DNA of 64,000 nt from Pipra filicauda (Eukaryota > Chordata > Aves > Passeriformes > Pipridae): contig NW_024104292.1 of the NCBI RefSeq assembly GCF_003945595.2, positions 2,364,756 through 2,428,755 of the forward strand, given 5' to 3'. Positions 1-12,885 of this stretch are shown one piece after another; position 1 is the first letter of the stretch; every line of letters starts with the position of its first letter. The notes under the pieces are model-generated. The model was not told the origin of the DNA, did not search any database, and saw only the letters and a list, made by a program, of their open reading frames with translations. The translations under genes and the position numbers were made by a program.

Positions 1-584
1 TGCAGTATTATTTTAGTTAGCTGCTTTTACACAGAATTTAGGATATGTCTATGTGGGGCAGCAGAGCATAAAGACCATCCCCAGTTCACCTGGGCTGAAC
101 TGGGCTGATAAATCTACAAAGCACAGTGCACTGTGGATATCTCAAGTACCAAAAGATATATAAACTGTATTTGCCTGGCCCCCTGCTCAGGGTAGTAAAT
201 TTTCTCTCTTTACAAGGTTAATAACTTGGGCTCGGCATAATTTTGAGAATGCTGTAGTGTGTTTCATTCTGACACAAACTTAACCAATGCCAGCCAGGCA
301 ACTGCATCCTGTTCCAGTGTGCTGTGTGGATATTCCATGTGGTAAACAGCAGTAGTGTTTGTCTTAAGCTCTTTAAATAAATATTTAATATAATTCACTA
401 TTTTATTTTTCTTACCATATTCTTACCATACCACTTCTCAGGCCTACGGTTTTGTTGAATAGTATGCAGCAGAGCTGGACTGATGGTATATGATGCTACT
501 TCTAAGGTAGGATGAAATGCTGGATGAAAGAGTGTGTCCTGGGATTTTGATTCTACTTTTAGTTTAAGCTTTTGAGCTGTAACA
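1..584. other. Non-coding AT-rich stretch
   Basis: No open frame of note, no RNA gene and no recognisable repeat. This is ordinary unique-looking vertebrate DNA leading into the SINE remnant that follows. Confidence 0.6.
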
Positions 585-700
585 GATCATGGGCAAGGTC
601 ATGTAAATTTTCATGTTAACTTTCAGTTTTTCTCTCTTGTAAAATGGGGGTAGTGATGGTTAGCACCTCTGTGAAGTGTTTTGAGAACTTCAGGAAAATT
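585..700 (+). repeat. MIR-like SINE remnant
   Basis: The stretch follows the core-to-tail order of amniote MIR-type SINEs: a diverged 'gggcaaggtcatgtaa' segment, then a pyrimidine-rich part leading to 'tgtaaaatgggggtagtg', then 'cctctgtgaagtgttttgaga', which resembles the 'aagcgctttgaga' part of amniote MIR tails. It is heavily mutated and 5' truncated. The assignment is by eye against remembered family consensus; a RepeatMasker run would settle it. Confidence 0.55.
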
Positions 701-3700
701 GCATGTTGATAACTAAGCCAGTAAAAAACTTTTAGATTTTTGGTTTGTAGTATATTTCTACTAATATGATGGGGGAACAATACTCTGCAATGAAGGTAGA
801 GTTGCTCTACTATGTAGAAAGTAGGGATAAATGCTGGAATGAAACAAAGGAATTCATTTCACCTTAAGGGATGGCTACAGTGCAGAGATGTACATCTCAG
901 GTAGTCATTATAGGGTGCCTTCATAATCAGTGGAGAACACTTGCCACAATCCATTTTATTTTCTTTAGATGTCTTCTTGAAGGTGAAATGAATAATGCCT
1001 CATGAATAATGCTCATTATATAATTTAATCTTATGTCCTGCCATAGAAGTATCTTCAACTGCTCTGTATTAGTTGTGGTTGCTTTCATTTGACTAAAGCA
1101 CCACTTTCATAGAAAGTCCTTTTTAGAGACTTTTTTGGACAACCAATTTAATACTTGTAGTGGTGATACTATTTTTTCCCATTTCCTTCCTACCAATATC
1201 ATATGTTGACCTTCAAAAATAGCTAATGAGCATATGAATAGCAGTTGAAACTGCTTCTCATGGAATATCATCATGTTTGACAATAAGTGCTGAGTGTTGG
1301 TCAGCAACTGCTGTAAAAAATGAAAAGTACATTTGGCATGCCACAGTGAAATGCTGAAGTGGTGACTAGTATTTTGACAAATAGCTGAGTCTGGCTTGGC
1401 TAGCTATCAGGATGGTTGCATGTACATTTTGCTATATTATTCTGATTGTATGACTTATGGATTTGAACTGACGTCAGGATAATTGCATAGAAAGATGTGT
1501 CACTGCTTAACAAGGTTATAAAAATGTCTACTCTGTTTCTGAAGCTCCTTCTGAGATACAATGGCATTTCTACCTGTTCTGTGAATTGTGTCATTGCAGA
1601 CATTTGCTTGTTAGTTGTAATATGAATACAAGGTTTTTCAATATATTTACAAAAATATATGTTTCAGCATCTTTGGAACTAGTATATTATTACATACAGA
1701 GAGAAACTACATGTTAAGACTGTGTTATTTGTGCGAGCTTGTTCTCATGAAATTAGCATAGAGAGAGTTCTCATATGCACATAAATGCTGGCATTTTTTC
1801 CTGGAACTGGCTTAGGAATCTGAATTGAAAGTAAAGGTGGATAATGAAACGTGATGTATGTGTACATTCCTTGTCCCATTATGCTGATAGCCCTGTATCT
1901 GTCATTTTGGAGATGACAAGAAAAGATAATGAGTAAGCCTTTGTGCATATCCCGTGGCTCAGAGAAGGAAAAAAGCTCTTCTCAGGCTTGCATTGTTGTT
2001 AGTGGTGAATATTGGAAAACCCCCTTCTGCTTGTCCTGCCTTGTGAGAAGTGAGACTTGAAAGAACTTTCACTTCTTTTACTGGTTTGAAAACATATTTA
2101 ACCTCTGAGAAAGGAAGCCAGGGAAAGCGTTGAATAACTTGATTTACCATCTCTTGAAAATACCTCCTTTACTGGTTCTGTGCCAGAATCTGAAGTGCTC
2201 TAGTGACAGCAGCCAAAAGGGAGTGAGTATTTGGATAGAGATAAAGGGAAAGATTAAAAAAAAGAAGTCTAAACCTATATTTAATCCAATGGTCTCGTTA
2301 TCTGAAGCTGGCTACTTCCAGGAGTTCTGCAAACCTTTCCTCTAGTGAATGAATTGAGCCCTGTATTATAATGACAATTACTTCTAGGAAATACTTGTGG
2401 CACATTAATGCTATAGTTAAAAGGTACAAACTGAATTGGATATAAGAGGTTTGACTTTTTACATCTGTGATGCATGTGGATTATGGAGGCAAAGATGATC
2501 CAAGAAAGGAGAAGCTCTGTGTCTGAGTTGTTGAAAAGCAGGTTTTGGAATGACATCCCAGGAACAATTGCTGCTGAGTATGCAGGACTAGGGGGAGAGT
2601 ACAGTGTGCTTATCAGTGAAATGTCCAAGTTTTCTTTAGTCCAAGAAAAAAGTGGAATTTGTGTTTCTGATGGATTTACTATAAAACGTTGCTACTTGAA
2701 CATGATTCTAAAATTTAATTTGCATCGTTGCAGTTGACTTTTAGCTTGTTGATTTTGGTAAACTTCTACTGATTTAAACCAGCTGAGAATCTTTTTCACA
2801 ATCATCACAGTATTATCCACTTGAAGTATCCTCTTGAACCATAAGCTCTCTGGGGCTGAATACTACAAAACCCTAAGAAAAGTGGTTTCAGTTCTCTTTG
2901 GCAGTAGATGTTTGCCTCAGAGTAGCAGTGTTCAGCAGCATATATCCTAATTTGAGTTTGTCTAGTAGTTAGGCATTGCAAAACTGAATTTAGCAGTACC
3001 TAGTCATCCTTGTGATTATGTGTTGCCTTTGTAGATTTTGGCATTGGATGAGCTTCCTATAATTCTACTTGAGTTTCACATCCTCTTTTTTCCAACTCCT
3101 TCATAGAAATGTCTGCTCGGTGATTAAAGGCTCATAGGATAAACATGTAAGGCTATGTTATATGTTCACTTTTCCCTGACATGACCTTTTTATTCTGCCA
3201 TTACAGCCTCGTGCAGGGTACACGGTGAGCGCATTCTCACTTCCAGCCGTTTTCTGGGGTCATTTCAAAGCTGCTGCTGAACCAAATGGACAAAGATGGA
3301 CAAAGAATCCTAAGCAGTGTCAGCAATAGTTTTGAGCAGTCCATAGGAATGTGCATAATGACAATTTTGGAGAAACGTGCCACACACAACATCGGAGCAA
3401 TCACAGTAGGAGGTCGCAACTGTTTGTGTTTTTTAATCAAAGTGGGAAGCGAGGTATGGCAAAAGTGAAGACTTTGGAATGGTGTGAGGACTTGAGAAGA
3501 GATTCTGAGTTAAGGCTGAATGCAGAGGCTTGGCATAAGAAGCTTTTGAGCAGCTGACTTCCTTTAATTAGAAGCAATGGATTTAAAGTTCAGCATGCTG
3601 ATGGAAAATAAGTCTCTTACAGAGCCATTAGTGAGAATCTGAATCCTTTCCTTTTGTTGTTATTTAAATCCACTGGTGTATGAAGTTGTCATCAGAAGAA

Positions 3701-5859
3701 TGTTTGTTGCTTCTTGTTTATTCAGGTCAAGAAAGATGTTTGTGAAATATGTAGTCACATAGTAATTATGTCATCAGATACACTGCTACAATAGTCTCCT
3801 CAGTGAAGAGGAATTCTCTTTACACCTGATGATAACATTTTTCAAAATCAAATATGTCAAAGCTTAGAAGTTTATCTTGGCAGAGCATCACACCATTAAA
3901 GCAAGATTGAATGTATCCTGTCCAAATCTCTTGCTTCTTGTAATGGTGCCTAAGGCTACAGTCCTCCAGATGTTGATACTACCAGCATTTACATTCTGAA
4001 TGAAAAAAAAACCTTGTTACCACAGACACTTCACAGTAGAAATTCTACACTTTTTTTTCAGAACAGTTTATGTGATGTAATGCAAAAAAAATGTGATGGG
4101 AAAAAAAAAGCAGATTTTTTCCTCCCTTCAGAATAATTTGCCTTCAGCAATAAGAATGAGAAAGGATGGGGCAGCAGCTATTTCATGCTCCTTACTTCCC
4201 AGTGTAGGTTCAGGTTGCACTATTTGCCCATAAATAGCTGACAATCGCCTTGGTCTCAGGAAGAAAACAGAAGGTGCTGCAGTAGAAATACTAGTGAAAG
4301 AGCAAACAAAACTTTCCTTGGCCAACACTGGCCAGACATCATCAGCATTAAACTTAATGAGCCTTATTTACACTGAGTCAGCTCTAGCCTTAAAGGGACC
4401 TTAAATGAGAGTGAGAATGAGAATCATTTCCTCTAAGTTTTGGTAATTAACACAACTATTCCCACAGAGGTTCAAAGGATGATGGTAAGACAATTCCATT
4501 TTCTTAGTTTTGTGGATACCAAAGACATCTTGCATCCTTCTTGCTGCAGTGGTGCTGTTTTACACAATTTTGTGAATGAAAGGCAGGACCAAGTCATCAA
4601 GGGATGACAAAGGGATGAGATAACAAAATACTGAGAAGAGAAATACCTCTTTCTTGGTGTATATTATTAGGAAAGCCATATATAGTTCAGCAAGAATCAG
4701 CAGGCTTCAACTGGAATTATATTATTTTTTCAAGAAAAACTGTATCCCCATGTGTGGATCCACATTAAGATTGCTTTGTCCTGCTCTCGCCTACTAGTTT
4801 AGCTATCTTATATGCTTACATGTTTTTCTGTTTTAGTAGCTGAGGCTTGAATCTGGTAAAAAGATTCATGATGCAGATGTACAGTCTAATTTTCCAGTCT
4901 GATGCTACTATTTCTGTCCTGTACACTCTAAATTGGAGCATATGGTTGTCACCTGGAAGAAGAAAGGCTTGGAGGATTGCTGATACTTTCAGGATCAGAT
5001 GTTGAACCCACCATTCTCCAACAAACAGATCTTGGTCAGACCAGTAGTAACGGTTCCAAGGAAAGTCATGAATACACTCACCAAGCGGAACATGTATGCA
5101 TTACATTTGTCATGTATATGTGGTTTTGCAGCGGTGAAATATATATGAAAAGAAACAACAGTAAGAAGTAACATACTGAGCCTTCCATGTGACTTATAAA
5201 GGTAAATGATTTTCCCAGCTGCTGTTTACCCCTACATGGCACCTTTGCATGGGAACACCTTATTAGGAAAGATATTGGGGTTGTGATGGCTGTGGGGTTG
5301 ATTTACGGGTTATACTTAGTCCAAACAAGAAGGATCAATCTTCTAAGAATCAGTTTAGATCATGATTTTATATAGTGGCAGTATAATATCACAGATAGTA
5401 TATTCAGCAAATGCACACACACACACGTGTGCTTCATAATGTCATGCACTCTTTGTTTTGTGCTTGCACTTCAAATAATTTCTGTTCAACCATGATATCC
5501 TGTAGCATGGATGGATGCTTGTTTGCAGAACAAGTAATTCCTGAGTTAGAAAGGTCATAGATGGGGCAATGAGACTGGAAAGACCCAAAGCTGGAAAATG
5601 TATTAACATAGTTTAATCAGTCATACTAAATTCCACTGTGGCATATTTCCTCAACAAATTAGTTAAAAGCATTCTGGCTTCTGTCACTGGAAAAGAAAAC
5701 ACTTATCTTTATTCTAAAAAGTTGTTTTTTCTTTAATTATTGTGTCTGAAAGTTTTTGGGGTTTTTTGTTTGTTGGGGTTTTTTTTGCATTTTTATGAGT
5801 GTTATAGTTCATATTCTAATGTTTAAAACCTTATAATAGGACACCTGACCTTTCCTATA
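701..5859. other. Non-coding AT-rich stretch, no gene seen
   Basis: Only short scattered open frames (up to about 115 codons at 2281-2628, minus strand) with no recognisable domain and no coding-like composition. Minor structures are a perfect 12-bp palindrome around a GGATCC core at 4753-4764, a short CA run at 5414-5426 and a G/T-rich low-complexity patch near 5755-5790. No LINE or LTR is recognisable. Confidence 0.55.
5414..5432. repeat. Short (CA)n microsatellite
   Basis: About six CA units followed by GTGTGC, so the run ends in a small self-complementary segment (GCACAC...GTGTGC). Short enough to be of little consequence. Confidence 0.8.
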
Positions 5860-5867
5860 AATTTTAC

Positions 5868-5945
5868 CAGGGCTTTGTTATGTAGCCTTGATCAAATTAC
5901 TTACTCCTTCTGTGTCTCACTTTCACTGTATTCAGGTAATAGACT
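5868..5945 (+). repeat. MIR-like SINE remnant
   Basis: The order 'tgtagccttgatcaaattactta' then 'ccttctgtgtctcactttc' parallels the MIR core 'tgaccttgggcaagtcactta...cctcagtttcc'. It is diverged and lacks clear ends. Family assignment is by visual similarity only. Confidence 0.5.
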
Positions 5946-8900
5946 CTCCAGCTCTGTCCTGAACTTCAATGTGTCTGTAACATGCATAGTGCAATGTGAT
6001 GTTGATATCAGATGGAATTTCTAAGTATTACTGCAATTCAAAGAAGTAGTAATTATTTTGAGTTTGGCTGAGTTGTCTTATCCAGCATCTTCTCTGGTGA
6101 AGAGCCATTACTTAAAATATTGAAAGAACATGCATGAAAACCTCTGGCAAGGCAATGTGGTTTTTGGCAGGACAGTATGTTTGGGTGAGCAATCGTGGTC
6201 AAAGAGCATGATTTAGATTCCAGTTGCTCTCAAGCAAAGGAGTGCAAATGTGAAAGGATATCAGTGAGATTCATCTGAATAATAACTGCATTTTTTTCAT
6301 TTCCAAGATGACCATGCAAGTTATGCAACATTAACTACCCCTTGAATAGCTTGAAGCTAAAGTTGGAAAGTAATTTAGTACTGCTTTAGTGTGACCATTG
6401 TTATGCATCCTATGCAACTGGCACCCTGCCTCCTCCTTCCCTTGAGAGGAAGGATAAGAAAGGCGCTTCAGGAGGGAATACAGTTCCATTACTCTGTGGT
6501 GATTCTGTAATCATTAACAACAGCACTCTTGAGTTCCACTCTCGGTACCTTCAAATTGAAATTCCTCCTCTGTTGCAGTGCTACCTCTTTTTCACAAGTA
6601 CCTTGTAGAGCTTTATAGCTTACAAGCTTCATAGTGGTGCCACCCCACCCTGAAATATAACTGTGGTATGATATGCTGTTGAAGAACTTATCTATTCAAT
6701 AGATATGCCTAATGCAGTTTTAAAAAGTACAGAAGCAATACACAAAGTTCAGTAATTAGTGATATGGTAAAAATAAGATTCTTCTAAATCACTTTAAAAG
6801 TTGGCCTATTTCCATCTACACCATTTAAATAGGTATTAATATAAAGCCAGATGCTTCTTGCCTTTTGCATATCAGTATTACTCTGTTAGCTTTTTGTTCT
6901 TCCTCCTGAGGATTAAATCTGTGTCCTGAAGGCTTATCAACCCTGGCTTTTTGAATGTGACAGCTCTCACTGTGATCTTGTAACTCATCAATCAAATAAG
7001 ACCACAGCCTTTGAAAGTGTTTTAGAGAGCCTCTTTCTTGAATAGCACACAGTATTTCCATACCGAGGGTATACTATGCCATAAAATAATGTTTATGTTG
7101 CTTTAGGCTTAATACCATACCATTTATGAGCACAAGTGCTGAAGCAATTTAGAAAAAGATATTAACTTTATATCCTACTAGGGAAGTAGTTTTATTACTG
7201 TGTATGCAAAGCAACAGGAAAGCAAACCTTTGCTTTTACATTTTATTAGCTATCATTATGATGTTTCAGGGTCTTTTCTTGTATCAGTATTTGCAGACAT
7301 ATAGAAGTCTTTCTTTATGAGCATACTAAAAAGAAGTTAGGAAATTAATAATGCAGCTTTTCAATCTTTAGAAAATGCACTTGCTTTAGAAAACAAATAA
7401 TTGTTTCATTAGTCTATGCCCCAGCAATGAGGCTTACAAATGCCAGATGTAGAAGAGTAACATTGTGCTTTGGCATTAGAAAGTGGGATGGAGATGAAAG
7501 CAGTTAACTGAACTGCTATGCAAAGGAATATCACTGTTGGTAGTGCCAGCCATTTAAATATGAATCAAGTCCCAACATGGTTCTGAGATATCCTAAAACT
7601 GTTTAAATATACTTTGGGTTAGTTTTTGGTTGCCCACTGATTTTATTCTTTGAGGTCACTTTCTGAGTTTTTTGTCATAACTGTGAGATCAAGAATCCCA
7701 TGCTAAGATTTTTCAAATAGTCACAAGTTGTCAAACATATGAATTTTAATCAGATTTTGAAGTATCATGAAAATCCATAGACCTGTGAAAGTTCATAATA
7801 CTGTGATAAAGCGCTGTTCTGAGATGCAAGTTTTAGTATCTGAAGTGGCTTTTGGCTGGGTTTGGAAACTGAAATTCTACACTGAGAAAATTCACAAACA
7901 ATTAAATGTCCTGGGTTTGTAAGCTTTAAGGATATATTTATTTTTTAATACGTATTTTGATTTATTTTTATACTACAAAAGACGTCTCAAAAAGCACTAT
8001 GTAAGAACACTGAGAAGTTACTTCCTAAAGTAGGTTGACCATGTTCAGTCCATCTTCCGTGGAAGTTCTCACAGAATAGAATTTGCTATGGAGATAAGTG
8101 CTTTCCTGTTGTGAGAATTCACTGTGTAAGAGGATATTTGCTAATCACATTCTTAACCCAAAATATTTTATACATCCAGGAAATGAATGCTTTGATTGCC
8201 TTGAGTTAAAAAAAGAGCACATGACTTTACAAGGTATTCTGTAGGAATGAGAAGAGTATTCTGTAGGAACCAATCTGGAGACCCATGCAGACCCTTTGCT
8301 CATTGCAAATGAGTTATGAACGTGGAGTCTAGACGAAAGCAACTAATGATGATACAGATGTGGCACATGCGTTGCCACATCACAGTTGCTGCTTCTAAAC
8401 TTTTGAGTATTATGAGTGAGCTTTAGTTCATGCCCATGATCATGCTTCTTGTGATCATTAGGGAAAAAAATCAGAACAACTCAAAAAAACCCAAAACCAA
8501 CCAACTAACCAAAACCACAAAAAAGGCTCCTAAGATACCTGGGGTTATTGGTGGGAAATGAAATCACTGAGAAAGCTTATAATAATCTGAAAAAAGATTG
8601 TCCTGTCCAATCTGAGATGATAGCAAGCATTATTCGTGCTGCAGGTTTAATGATTAATTGGACATCTACATTACCATTAAAGCCCCTCTATCTTAGCTAA
8701 AAACTTTTGAAATGTTTTTCACTGAAATTAAATGCATTTTATTATTATAACTCTTGCCTTCTTGAGGTTGTTTCAATCTCCTATTCTTTACTTAGCAACA
8801 GATTTTATTTAAGTGCTGATAATAATGAGGAAGTAAAATGTTAATAGAGGAAAAGATACAGCTGTTCTTTATGCGCTTTTTTGCTAACATTGAATTTGTT

Positions 8901-11108
8901 CAATTGATATTGCATGTAAAATCCTGGAACAAGCAGAAAAATATGTGATTCTAGCAATGAGAGAAATTTTTATTATGGTTGGATATGTCATTCCAGAGAA
9001 GACCAGAAGCCTCTTGCACACGGAGTTAGTAATATACCATTTCTTCCCCATAAGGCAATAAGATTTTATGGTTGCCAAAGTTAAGCTGGAAAGAGATCTA
9101 AAATGAGAACTGAGTATCTGCTTCCTGTGCATATTTAGTAGACCATTTCCAGCACAACTAAGGTATGTTCAGTTCTGGATATGGGTGTGAATCCTGCAAA
9201 TGCCAGGTCTGCTTTCCTAGCTTCACATAGATGAACGTTCATGGATTTTGGCTGGCTTCCGAATGAGCTTGTTCAGGAAGGAGAGAGATTTGGTATGCTT
9301 TTTGGCTGGTTTGAAATCATTAAGGATTGCAAAGAGTCAACCTTCTTCATTGCTAGTCAAACTAGTTTGGGCTTGAAAGACAAAATTAGTTTCTTTCTTT
9401 GAAATCCATATTTGTAATTTCTGTGGAAAAGGCCTTCTGTTCATAATTCTTTCAAGAATCAGTAATAACACAACTAAATACAGATGGTTTAGGCTGGTAA
9501 TATCTAAGTTTAATTTGCAAAAGCAAATAACCTCACCATGAGGTGTGAACTTTAGAGGGGTCATGTGGAATTATCTTTGGAGTTCCCCAGTTGGTCCAGA
9601 ATCTATTATTCTGCTGGCATGCACATCTTTTATTTGTAGTAATTGCAGTTCCTCCAAGTGATAAACTATGTCAGTGTCAGTGATGAATGATAATTGAGGA
9701 TTTGATCTCTCGTTATGCCCAAAAATCCATCTTAAAGAAACGTTAAATTTACAAGAAAACTTCACGTTTTAAAATAACTGTACATTCCTAGTTCAGCTGT
9801 TGCCTGTTTATGTCATGCTCTCTCTTGATGGCAACACGTCCTATTTTTACACTAGAGTTACAGGTTTACACAGAGCAAAGGATGTCCTCCTACAGAATCA
9901 TTCTGAATAATATTTTGCACTTTATAAAACTGATCAGATTGCAAAAGTTGAAAGAGGCAGAATATTGCTGGAAGAGAAAGAAAGATCTCAAGATCAAGTC
10001 AGAAAGTGCCCTGTAAAAAATTGATTTTACACTAGTCCTCCTTCTGCTTGGCAAGTCACTTTTAAACAGATTTTCAAAGTTAGGGAGGGAATTTTGTGTT
10101 CTTTATTTTCAAGTAATCACAATGTTTTTGGACCTAGACTTAAAAAAATGCTAAGCACTGCAGCTCTAACTGGAGTCCGTATTTTTACCATGTAAAATAT
10201 AAAAAAGAGTGTGCATCCAGAATTAATGGTATTTTGATGGTTTTGGCTTTCTTCCATCAAAAGAGGGAATGGTAAATCTTACTCACAGAAGGGGTGTGAG
10301 ATAAATTCATTGGCATTTGTAAAGTTCTGAGGTGCTATCATGATATTGAAAAACTTAGGAGGAGCCCATAATAATCCAATGTTTAAATGGCCTGCATATT
10401 AAATATGGGCTAGGGAAACTCAGTTGTGTGCCACATGGGAGAGAGCAGAGAAACAAATATTGAATTACCTGTGGGAATTTAATCAGTACCTTGAGTGTTT
10501 TTGGTCATATACTAAAGCATTTACTGCAAGACCAGTGTATACACCAAAACATCCTGTCTGTATCTTTTGCCTGTTTTGATTTTACAGGTGCTCAGTTGAG
10601 CACATGTTTCAGCTCATTATTAAGCATAAGATACTTTTAAATGCCAATTTAGTTGTACTAAAATCAACCTATGAACAGATTCATAATCTTAAATAAATAA
10701 ATATTGAATCCCTAGATCATTTGATTTAAAGTAAATGTCTAAACTGTTTCCTATTTCTAGTTAGCTATAAGCATTTTATAGTGCTGGTTGATCACCACGT
10801 TGCCAGGAGATGAGCAGAGAGAAGCAACTGGTTAACAGCCGGTTACATCTGGTCACAGCTGGGAAAGCACAGCAATAGAATAAACAATTCAGTTTTCAAC
10901 AGCTGCATTTGCGGTTACAGTCTACTGAATCAAATAAGTGCAGTTTTCCAAGTATAATTTGTGAGCTAGAAACATAATTTATCTTTAGAAACATTTAGAA
11001 GTAAAAAGAAAAAAAATTATCCTTATTTTACCATTTTTACCATTCTTACTGTTGTTATTTTTAATTTCCATCTTTGTTTTAACCATTGAAAACATCTACT
11101 AATAGATG
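5946..11108. other. Non-coding AT-rich stretch with possible regulatory motifs
   Basis: No gene. An A/C-rich low-complexity patch lies at about 8479-8527. Around 10770-10930 the sequence becomes less simple and holds two Grainyhead-like octamers (AACTGGTT at 10826-10833 and AGCCGGTT at 10837-10844). The remaining open frames (up to 82 codons at 8884-9132, minus) have no recognisable content. Confidence 0.5.
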
Positions 11109-11133
11109 TTAAGCATGTTGACAACATGCTTAA
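11109..11133. repeat. Perfect 25-bp inverted repeat, p53-family-like site
   Basis: Twelve bases (TTAAGCATGTTG) are followed by one central A at 11121 and then their exact reverse complement, giving an almost gap-free palindrome. It contains two CATG-centred decamers (AAGCATGTTG and its complement) separated by 1 bp. Each fits the p53/p63/p73 half-site RRRCWWGYYY at 9 of 10 positions. The palindrome is seen directly; binding by a p53-family protein is inference. Confidence 0.9.
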
Positions 11134-11946
11134 ACATTTTAATTCTCTTCTGTGTTTTGCACCTTGATGAACTTGTCTCTGTGTCAGTTTCCAGAGATTC
11201 CATGCTCTCCTGTCTCACTTCTAGGAACACTTGAATGCTGCTAGATATTTCCTGATATACATCAAGGACCTTGCTAAAGGTTTTTATTGTCCCTGGAAAG
11301 TCATCAGATACAATATTGATGGGTAACAGTAGAACACTTAATTGAAGAACTAATTTGGAATGTAGTTAAGTAATGGATTGCCTGAATATGCTCCTGAAAG
11401 CCGCCCAGAGAACAGGAGATGGTCATACTGTTTGAAGACGTCATGCCTGGGGCCAAAAATGTTTGTATGATTTCTCCATCAATATGTCAGCATTTTCAGA
11501 TGCTGAGACTAAAAAAAGTTATGTTAACCCAGCATATTATAATACTTCTGAGACTAGTTGCTGGTTCAGAATCTCAGGGGAAGTTAGTCTGCAAAGAGTG
11601 GTGTATCTAAGGCAGAAAGTTCATGACAGGTAAAAGAGAGGGATTGTTTTACTCCTGTGCTGGTGATAAATGGTTAGAAAAGATGCTCATCACAATCTGG
11701 CATCTAAATTTACTCACTTATTCTGAGCTGATTTGAAAGCTCTATATGTCAGAGTATGTGCTGGACAAGTACAGTAAGTCTTAAAAAAGCAATGATTGGT
11801 ACTTGGGTTATTCACAGGATTGATGTCATATCCATGAATAGGTACAGCTATGAGTATTCATGCTGACAGAGTCAGAGACATCCTAAGGGCAGGTTGTAGG
11901 TTGAAAGATGTCAGCTGGGGAGCAAGGGCATAAATAGCTGTTTTTT
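11134..11946. other. Non-coding stretch upstream of the first solo LTR
   Basis: Unique-looking DNA with no gene. One 63-codon frame at 11419-11610 (+) is unremarkable. Confidence 0.5.
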
Positions 11947-11951
11947 GTTAG
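11947..11951. repeat. Target-site duplication GTTAG, left copy
   Basis: The five bases GTTAG lie directly outside the TG end of the LTR and recur directly outside its CA end at 12522-12526. This pair defines the insertion boundaries. Confidence 0.9.
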
Positions 11952-12521
11952 TGTAGTGGGTTGACCTTGGCTGGACACCAGGTGCCCACCAAGCTGCTCT
12001 ATCACTCCCCTTCCCAGCCAGACAGGGGAGAGAGAAGAAGATGGAAAATGACTCATGGGTTGAGATAAGGCAGTTTGCCAGAGCAAAGGCGAAAGTTTGC
12101 ATGTGCAAAAGCAAAGAGGAAAATAACAAGGTTTATTCTCTACTCCCTATCAGCAGTGATATCTGGCCATGTCCCAGGAAACAGGGCTTCAGCACACATA
12201 GTGGTTTCTCAACAGGCAGCAACTGTGAACAAGGAATGTTCCCCCTTTCCTCCTCCTTTCCTTAGCTTTTATATCTGAGCTGATGTATGGTATGGAATAT
12301 CCTTTTGGTTAGTTTGGGTCAGCTGGCCTACTTGTGTCCACTCACAAGATCTTGCCCTCAACTGGGCAAGTAATGTTACAGTACCGATGCTGTGCCAGCA
12401 CTGCTCAGCAATAGCCCAAACGGTGGTGCGTTATCAACACCTTTCTTGCTCTCAGTGCAAAGCACAGCACTGTGAGGGCTGCTGTGGGGAAATGAACTCC
12501 ATCTCAGCCAGACCCAACACA
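11952..12521 (-). mobile_element. Solo LTR of an avian endogenous retrovirus, 570 bp
   Basis: The element runs from TGTAGTGGGTTGACC to GACCCAACACA, that is TG...CA ends, and is flanked by a perfect 5-bp duplication. In the sense (minus) direction it starts TGTGTTGGGTCTGGCTGAGA, has a TATA box (TATAAAA, + strand 12267-12273), a polyadenylation signal (AATAAA, + strand 12132-12137) about 130 bp further on, and the U5 segment 'ttatctcaaccc' typical of this common avian LTR family. TATA to AATAAA spacing fits an R region. Five-base duplications fit an ERVL-like group; the class is inference. No internal retroviral genes lie beside it, so it is a recombined solo LTR. Short open frames inside it are not genes. 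Confidence 0.92.
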
Positions 12522-12526
12522 GTTAG
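12522..12526. repeat. Target-site duplication GTTAG, right copy
   Basis: Exact match to 11947-11951, immediately after the LTR's terminal CA. Confidence 0.9.
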
Positions 12527-12885
12527 CAACAGTAAATTTTCAGGACAGCCTGTGCCTAGCCAGTCCTGTTCGCGACTTACTGGATGAACCCTGGATGACC
12601 TGCACTGTAGTTTTCTCTGTCTCCAGTGCAGTCTTGGGTCCTGCCTCTTGCTATTCCTGACTGGATGGACCCCAAGCATGACTTATTTCCTCACTATGCC
12701 TGGGACTGCTGATGGGACCAGTTACCGACCAACCTGGTCTAGTTCAGACACTGTGGGACTGTGCCCTGGTCGGGATGGTCACTGCCCTGCCTGTACTGTG
12801 ATCACTGCCGGCTCCTGGCTCATCTCCCTTGTGCACCCGTCCTGCTCTTGCTGCTACCTGACAGGCTGCGTCCAGTAGAATCCAT
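12527..12885. other. GC-richer block of unknown origin beside the LTR
   Basis: Composition rises sharply compared with the AT-rich flanks and returns to AT-rich after about 12885. It contains loosely repeated words such as 'ctggatgacc' and 'actggatggacc', and several CTGCC/TGACC-like runs. Open frames of about 75 codons on both strands follow the composition and show no domain. It may be an older, unrecognised transposable element into or beside which the LTR inserted. I do not recognise a family. Confidence 0.4.
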
